Source: Thermofilum sp. NZ13
Lineage (GTDB): Archaea > Thermoproteota > Thermoprotei > Thermofilales > Thermofilaceae
Direction: 5' to 3'
NCBI GenBank assembly: GCA_002855745.1
Contig: NDWX01000005.1
Span: 1-64,000 of the forward strand
DNA length: 64,000 nucleotides
Below the pieces are notes generated by a model. That model was not told where the DNA came from. It was given only the letters and a program-made list of their open reading frames with translations, and did not search any database. The translations under genes and the position numbers were made by a program. Of this stretch, positions 59,378-64,000 are shown piece by piece. Positions within the stretch are counted from its first letter, which is position 1; each line of letters starts with the position of its first letter.

Positions 59378-59674
59378 ATGCCTAAGAAGAGGAAGTCTCG
59401 CGGACGCCATAAAGGCGGTAAAGGTAAAGAGGATCTCGTGCAGTGCGACGAGTGCGGTGCGCTGATACCCAGGTCGAAGGCCGTTAAGATCACGAAGCCC
59501 GTCGTGGCCGTTGACCCGCAATTACTGAAGGAACTGAGGGACAAAGGTGCTGTAATCCCGCAGTACACAGTGACGAAGTACCTTTGCCTTCGGTGCGCCA
59601 TACACCGGGGAATAATCAAGATCAGACCAGAGGAGGAGCGTAAGAAGGAAAACATCAAATGGAACTTCTTCTAA
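59378..59674 (+). CDS. rps26e: Ribosomal protein S26e
   Basis: 98 residues. KKRKSRGRHKGGKGKE, zinc ligands CDEC...CLRCAIH and the C-terminal GIIKIRPEEERK. S26e is known from eukaryotes and Thermoproteota-type archaea, useful for placing the organism. TATA GATTTATATT at about 59335. Confidence 0.95.
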   Translation: MPKKRKSRGRHKGGKGKEDLVQCDECGALIPRSKAVKITKPVVAVDPQLLKELRDKGAVIPQYTVTKYLCLRCAIHRGIIKIRPEEERKKENIKWNFF

Positions 59675-60261
59675 GCGAATACAACCGCGTATTTATTCTC
59701 TACTCAAACACAGCTGCAACTGCGCCTACTTTTACCGAGGAAACATTAACAACGGAGGGCGGCAGAATGGACGTCGTTGCGAGGAGCGCCATATATGCAC
59801 TCTGGGACCTCGGGGTACCTCGAAGAGACGCCGCCTTCATAGCGGTCTTAAACGGCCCACCCGACCCTCCTGCGACACTCTTCCTCCGCCCGGCTAACGT
59901 GGAGCTTAGCGAGAAAGCGCTGGGATCCGAGATACTCAGCGCTCTAAAAGGCTTTTCGAGTATCGCTCAGACATACCGCCTCGATGCGGCGAAACTCCTG
60001 GTGAAAGTTAAGGAGATGGGCTTCAAGCTGGCTCTTCTCATCGAAAACGGTGAAGACATCTCACGCATTCCTGACCTTTGTGGAAGGAAAACAGCTTTTG
60101 TTGTCGGCGATCATTTAGGCTTTCCTGACCACTTCCTCCGATCTTCTGAGAAGTTGGTTGACGTTAAGATAAGTCTGGGAAAAACACCCTACCTTGCAAG
60201 CCACTGCATTGCCTACGTGAACGACGTTCTTGACGGTTGCACTAAATCCTCGAATCCCTGA
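59659..60261 (+). CDS. trmY: tRNA pseudouridine-54 N1-methyltransferase TrmY
   Basis: 200 residues from ATG 59659, overlapping S26e by 16 nt. Signatures: FILYSNTAATAPTF, GGRMDVVARSAIYALW, VLNGPPDPPATLFL, FVVGDHLGFPD and the knot motif VSLGKTPYLASHC (written KISLGKTPYLASHC here). It makes m1Psi54 in tRNA T-loops. Confidence 0.93.
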   Translation: MELLLSEYNRVFILYSNTAATAPTFTEETLTTEGGRMDVVARSAIYALWDLGVPRRDAAFIAVLNGPPDPPATLFLRPANVELSEKALGSEILSALKGFSSIAQTYRLDAAKLLVKVKEMGFKLALLIENGEDISRIPDLCGRKTAFVVGDHLGFPDHFLRSSEKLVDVKISLGKTPYLASHCIAYVNDVLDGCTKSSNP

Positions 60262-60306
60262 TTAAAAACGCTGATTTCTATATTCCCCCGAAGCCCACAA
60301 GCGCGG

Positions 60307-62163
60307 TTAAGATGAGAAAATCAGGCGCTGATCCGACTCTTCCAGCGTCCAGGCATCTAACTCGTCTCTACGCAGGTACCTTAATCCTGGTCTCGCAAGC
60401 CCTGAGATGTTTGGTGAGTAACACTTCGGGCATCTCGAGACTTTCACCTGCAGCACGTTACCGCAGACGTTGCAGATGTGCAGCCCTAAAATTGTGATTG
60501 TAAACTGACGTATGCCTTTACTATGTAGAGCTGTTAAAAGCTCCTTAAGTTGCATCGTTGCAATCTTGCTGACGCGGATCTCCAGGATGCTGGCCTTGCT
60601 TCCCAGAAGGCCCTGTATGCCGGCTTCAAGCTCCAGGAGCTCTTGCTTTGTGCGTAAGTTTCTGTTCAAGGATAGTGGACCAAGAGGGTTTACGTGGAGG
60701 TGCAAGGGGTTTAGGTAGAGTGCTACCAGCATCGTTAAAAAGCTACTGGGAGTGTAGAGCGTGCTTACCACGCTCGTATCAGCTAACATCTTGTGCTCTG
60801 AGACCGAGTAGTACTCTCTCATTATCCGCTCCGTTATGATCCGTTTGTACCTCTCAGGCTCTGAGAGCAACTCCCTCGGTACCGGCACTTGCCGAAGAAG
60901 CCCTCCTTCAACCCCCGCAAGCGATACGTGAAACAAGTGCTCCACATGCTGATAACCTCCTGACTCTAGCACCCTTGCAGCGCCGGCGCTCTGCCTCCTC
61001 AAGTGCTGGACAGTCTTCTCTAGCTGCCGCTCGGTTTCCATGAGGAAGTCCGTGCTCTTGTAGGCCTTACTTAGCACGAAGGGCATAGGGAAGGTTGCCG
61101 TTCCCAAGTGAAGGATCGGACTCTCGCTACGCATTAATGCATACAGAAGCTGAGACGGGAAGACGCTACCACTGGTAAAGACAACTGGAACCCCGTTGTT
61201 CACAAGCTTCGCTATCATCTGGAGCGCGTCGTCGCCGATTCTCTCCCAATTGTAGACGACAAGAAGAGAGTTCGCAAACGGGAGGTCACCTGCTATTCTC
61301 TCAAGCAATATGTGCAGAAGCTTCTCGTCACCCGATGCATCCACAAGGTAAGTTACCGGCAACACGGCATCGGACACCAGCAAGATGTCTATGACCTTCT
61401 CCGCATCGCTGCTTACGCTCGACGCGAAGTCCACGACAACCTCCGGGAAAAGCTCCCTTCTTTTAAGCACGAGCTTCAGCATGGACAGGCTCGGAGAAGG
61501 TAGGTAAAGCGACGCAACCCCACTGGCCCAATTCACGTTCAGAAGGAGAAGGTTCGACGCGACGATTTCTAGGAGGCCTGACTCCGTCAGAACGTCTAAG
61601 CTCTGGGAATATACGCCGCCCTCCCTCCCGGTGGGGCTCAAGGGGCGCGCTGCTTCACCCATGCACCGGTTCCTGGCAAGTATCCAGTAGAGTGAGGCGT
61701 CCACCACTGACTGAGGTATAAATCCCGAGGTGTAGCCAGCGGCCTCCAGCTCCTCGATCAACGTCCTTAGAATCCTCTGTTGGCTACAGCTACCTGACGC
61801 CACCACGCCTCGCGAGCTCAAGAAAGACTCAACGTAGTGCCGAAGGGGGAGAGCGTACCCTTGCCTCACTAAAACACTCAAATCACTAGCAGCTGCTATC
61901 TCGATGCTCCCGATAATCGAAAGCGCGCTTTTCCCCAGTGGAGTAATCTCGTAGACATCACCATTGTGCTCGATAAGCTTTCCCAGCTCAAGCTTCTTCA
62001 TATGGTAAGCTAGCCCGGCAGGCGTCGCCCCCACACTCCTAGCTATGTCGTTGTACCGCATGGGAGACCTTTCCAGCAGCTTTAAAATCTCCACCCTCAC
62101 TGGGCTCGCGAGCGCGTCTAAGATCCTGCTAACATCCTCGGATTTTCTCCCTCGTCTACCCAT
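60307..62163 (-). CDS. ArsR-type HTH fused to a large domain with NrdD-like C-terminus
   Basis: 618 residues. Residues 8-75 form an ArsR-like winged helix (LASPVRVEILKLLERSPMRY, VGATPAGLAYHMKKLE). The rest, about 540 residues, ends with a zinc ribbon CNVCGNVLQ...CPKCYSPN (about 562-582) followed by RPGLRYLRRDEL. This resembles the C-terminus of anaerobic ribonucleotide reductase, where RVxGYL carries the radical Gly; at the aligned spot Arg stands instead. Placement as an NrdD-derived regulator is my inference. Direct repeats at its promoter suggest autoregulation. Confidence 0.55.
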   Translation of the reverse strand: MGRRGRKSEDVSRILDALASPVRVEILKLLERSPMRYNDIARSVGATPAGLAYHMKKLELGKLIEHNGDVYEITPLGKSALSIIGSIEIAAASDLSVLVRQGYALPLRHYVESFLSSRGVVASGSCSQQRILRTLIEELEAAGYTSGFIPQSVVDASLYWILARNRCMGEAARPLSPTGREGGVYSQSLDVLTESGLLEIVASNLLLLNVNWASGVASLYLPSPSLSMLKLVLKRRELFPEVVVDFASSVSSDAEKVIDILLVSDAVLPVTYLVDASGDEKLLHILLERIAGDLPFANSLLVVYNWERIGDDALQMIAKLVNNGVPVVFTSGSVFPSQLLYALMRSESPILHLGTATFPMPFVLSKAYKSTDFLMETERQLEKTVQHLRRQSAGAARVLESGGYQHVEHLFHVSLAGVEGGLLRQVPVPRELLSEPERYKRIITERIMREYYSVSEHKMLADTSVVSTLYTPSSFLTMLVALYLNPLHLHVNPLGPLSLNRNLRTKQELLELEAGIQGLLGSKASILEIRVSKIATMQLKELLTALHSKGIRQFTITILGLHICNVCGNVLQVKVSRCPKCYSPNISGLARPGLRYLRRDELDAWTLEESDQRLIFSS

Positions 62164-62164
62164 A

Positions 62165-62187
62165 CCTAACCGTTAACCAGTTAAACC
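62165..62187 (-). promoter_or_regulatory. Repeated operator-like motif before the HTH protein
   Basis: The minus strand carries GTTTAAC, GGTTAAC, GGTTAGG in tandem with an 8-bp period, next to a TATA-like TAATTTA (about 62197) and ending at the start codon of the HTH gene. Period and place suit a binding site for that HTH protein. Confidence 0.4.
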
Positions 62188-62327
62188 TGCTAAATTACAT
62201 TGCCCCAGAGTTTCGTGAACTCACTTTACCCTGATTGGAGCAAAAACAGGAACTCAGCCTTTTCGCTTTTCCCAAGTAAGGATACCGTACTCTAAAAGGA
62301 ATACTTTCGAATTAGTCCCTTTTTTAA

Positions 62328-62729
62328 ATGTACGGTGAAAAAATAGGATCATGCCTCCTTTTCAGCGTGGTCGCATCAACTATTTACCGAGACTATGAGG
62401 AATTCAGTCGAAGAGTGATTCTAACAGTCATCGACATGATCAGGCGCACAAAAGGAGGTATGATCACCTTTAACTCGAAGAAGATAGCGGTACTAGCCGG
62501 AATAGAGTCGCACCCGGTAGTGCTCACTTTGATAAAGGACGTTCTCGAGAGGCTGAAAGAGAGAGGCTACATACAGGAGGTTGGGCGAACTAAACACGGT
62601 GTGAAATTCTCCGTTACCCGTGAGAGCCCGCTTTGGATCCTCGCAAAGAACTACGAGAAAGTGACCATCAAAGGTCTCGAAGATCTAGACGAGGTCGTTG
62701 AAAAGCTAGCGCCGAGGGCGCTCGCATAA
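62328..62729 (+). CDS. Winged-helix DNA-binding protein
   Basis: 133 residues from ATG 62328, about 28 nt after a TATA-like CTCTAAAAGG. KKIAVLAGIESHPVVLTLIK and VLERLKERGYIQEVGRTKHG form a helix-turn-helix plus wing. Divergent from the HTH/NrdD-like gene with 165 nt between. Family not recognised. Confidence 0.65.
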   Translation: MYGEKIGSCLLFSVVASTIYRDYEEFSRRVILTVIDMIRRTKGGMITFNSKKIAVLAGIESHPVVLTLIKDVLERLKERGYIQEVGRTKHGVKFSVTRESPLWILAKNYEKVTIKGLEDLDEVVEKLAPRALA

Positions 62730-62770
62730 CGCTATTATGGCCGCCCTCCCCTACTATCGTTGAAGAAACG

Positions 62771-63112
62771 ATGCCCCGCGAGCAGAAATCACTCGCTTCG
62801 CGGATCGTAGAGTTGGCGGAGTCTATAGCATCGCAGGAGGGTCTGTCCCCACCCAACACTCTGGTAGTTGTCGTAGACCGCCTTTACAAGCCGAAACTGG
62901 GCTTTATGGAGGGTCTCGATGTGGATCCAGCCTCGAACACGCTAATCGTTGAGAAATCCACGCTCGACAACATGGTCTACAGGATCCTCGCGGGCGTGTT
63001 CTACCTCTCGTACTGGAACACATTCGGCGTCAGCGATTCCACCCGTGCAAAGGAGCTCGCCAGGAAGCACTTCTTTAAAGCACTCGTCGCGTTGAGTAAG
63101 GGTTCGTCATGA
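62771..63112 (+). CDS. Hypothetical protein
   Basis: 113 residues. Alpha/beta pattern (TLVVVVDRLYKPKLGFMEGL; NTLIVEKSTLDNMVYRILAG). No zinc or HEXXH motif. Its TGA overlaps the next ATG by four bases (ATGA), so it is coupled to the tRNA methyltransferase gene. Family not recognised. Confidence 0.6.
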   Translation: MPREQKSLASRIVELAESIASQEGLSPPNTLVVVVDRLYKPKLGFMEGLDVDPASNTLIVEKSTLDNMVYRILAGVFYLSYWNTFGVSDSTRAKELARKHFFKALVALSKGSS

Positions 63113-64000
63113 AATTACTCCTCACCACGGTGCCCGGTCTCGAGTTCATAGTGCGGGAGGAGCTAGCAGAACTACTCGGACAGGTTGAGACGGCTTATAC
63201 CCCTCTGTCGGGTAGAGTCTTCGCGGAAATTGAGGAGCCTCTCGCCAGGATACTGTCGATGCGCTCGATCGAGAATGTGAGACTCATTCTCGGGGAGGGC
63301 GACACCCTTAGGGCAACGACCGAGGCTTCTTTGGACGCAATGAAGGAGCTATCAAAGGGTCTGAAGACCTTCGCTGTTCGTGCCGAGCGCGTGACGAAGG
63401 AAGCACCTTTTACCTCGCTAGACCTTGCGCGCGATTTGGGCACGTTGCTCTCGGAAAAGCTGGGACTGCAAGTTCAGCTCGACGTACCAGACATCGTTTT
63501 CTACGCCGAGTACGAGAGGGGGACCTACAGGGTCGGTGTAGACCTAACGCCCTTCTCGAGCTTGAGGGATCGGCCTTACCGCAGGTGGATCCATAGGTCT
63601 GCTTTGAACCCGATAATAGCCTACGCCATGTGCCGCCTAGCCGGGTCTACAGGTATGCTGGTTGACCCGTTCTGCGGGAGCGGAACCATAGTGCTGGAGT
63701 GCCTCAGCCTTAACACCCACAGGGAGGCCCTCTGTGCCGACATCAGCGTTGCGTCGCTTCTCGGTGCCCGGGAGAACGCGTGGGCCGTAGGACTTACCCC
63801 TCACCTCTACGCCCAAGACGTAGCGAACCCCGCTCTACGGGAAAACGTGGCAGTGGATGCAATAGTCACAAATCCGCCGTTCGGGCTCCGAGAGAGGCCT
63901 GTAGGCGGGCTAGAGAGAGTATACGCGGCTCTCTTCAGCTTAGCCGAGAAGGTGCTCGCGGAGGGGGGTCGGTTGGTGGTTCTCACACCTCACAGAGAAC
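63109..64000 (+). CDS. THUMP-domain tRNA (guanine-N2) methyltransferase, Trm14-like (runs off window)
   Basis: At least 297 residues; the 3' end is outside the window. N-terminal ferredoxin-like and THUMP part (LLTTVPGLEFIVREELAEL; AERVTKEAPFTSLDLARDLG), then DRPYRRWIHRSALNPIIAYA, SAM motif DPFCGSGTIVLE (about 185) and catalytic TNPPFG (about 255). NPPF/Y rather than DPPY favours Trm14 (m2G6) over Trm11/Trm-G10; inferred. Confidence 0.85.
   Translation, partial: MKLLLTTVPGLEFIVREELAELLGQVETAYTPLSGRVFAEIEEPLARILSMRSIENVRLILGEGDTLRATTEASLDAMKELSKGLKTFAVRAERVTKEAPFTSLDLARDLGTLLSEKLGLQVQLDVPDIVFYAEYERGTYRVGVDLTPFSSLRDRPYRRWIHRSALNPIIAYAMCRLAGSTGMLVDPFCGSGTIVLECLSLNTHREALCADISVASLLGARENAWAVGLTPHLYAQDVANPALRENVAVDAIVTNPPFGLRERPVGGLERVYAALFSLAEKVLAEGGRLVVLTPHRE

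Noticed and set aside
1-64000. CRISPR array, rRNA operon or prophage
   Set aside because: No regularly spaced identical repeats, no rRNA core sequences and no phage structural genes were seen.

Overview
The window is chromosomal DNA from a hyperthermophilic archaeon of the Thermoproteota (Crenarchaeota sensu lato). It carries reverse gyrase, eukaryote-type replication proteins (Orc1/Cdc6, MCM, Gins23, Hel308, DnaG-type primase), a proteasome/exosome superoperon, ribosomal proteins restricted to archaea and eukaryotes (S26e, S28e, L24e, L37e, L37ae), 2-oxoacid:ferredoxin oxidoreductase, and tRNA genes with introns at canonical and non-canonical positions. S26e and the multi-intron tRNAs favour the Thermoproteales/Thermofilales side, but I cannot name the species from sequence alone.

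Layout. 1-2.2 kb: a TnpB-like gene with a GC-rich structured 3' flank, a two-intron tRNA-Cys and a long hairpin RNA element ahead of dnaG. 2.2-11.5 kb: dnaG, L24e, aIF5B, L7Ae, S28e, then gins23-mcm-hel308. 11.5-17.6 kb: C/D sRNA, gene relic, NSUN-type methylase, then psmA-SBDS-rrp4-rrp41-rrp42 and L37ae. 17.6-25.3 kb: Dim1, dephospho-CoA kinase, a divergent TFB, a stand-alone RAM domain, NadM, reverse gyrase. 25.3-28.3 kb: porGDAB. 28.4-38.5 kb: HDAC-fold hydrolase, SerRS, aIF5A, an ABC exporter, CoaD, then the operon rpo7-spt4-deoxyhypusine synthase-GT4 (read leftward). 39-41.9 kb: orphan C5 DNA methyltransferase, RNase P RNA and SRP RNA in tandem, a SPOUT-like protein, L37e, LSm. 41.9-50 kb: orc1/cdc6 and a GPN GTPase bracketed by two inverted tRNA-Ser copies; tRNA-Glu, TrpRS, tRNA-Lys, a nuclease-like gene and a short ribosomal block L22-S3-L29-Rpp29-S17-L14; tRNA-Pro, tRNA-Arg. 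50-64 kb: LeuRS, agmatinase, DUF2070, TrmJ-like, L10e, S26e, TrmY, a large HTH protein with an NrdD-like C-terminus, and a truncated Trm14-like gene.

Functional threads: DNA replication, rRNA/tRNA maturation (exosome, RNase P RNA plus Rpp29, C/D guides, five or more RNA methylases), translation, CoA/NAD synthesis (three nucleotide-transfer enzymes), and hypusination (aIF5A, deoxyhypusine synthase, agmatinase).

The most unusual signal is a TnpB-like protein whose second RuvC acidic residue appears to be Ala, followed by a run of perfect GC-rich hairpins, together with about eight dispersed intergenic copies of a related sequence: possibly omega-RNA or transposon right-end relics. Other highlights are the ~99-nt hairpin RNA before dnaG, tRNA introns inside the D-arm, a 77-bp exact direct repeat flanking the DUF2070 gene, and the NrdD-like HTH protein.
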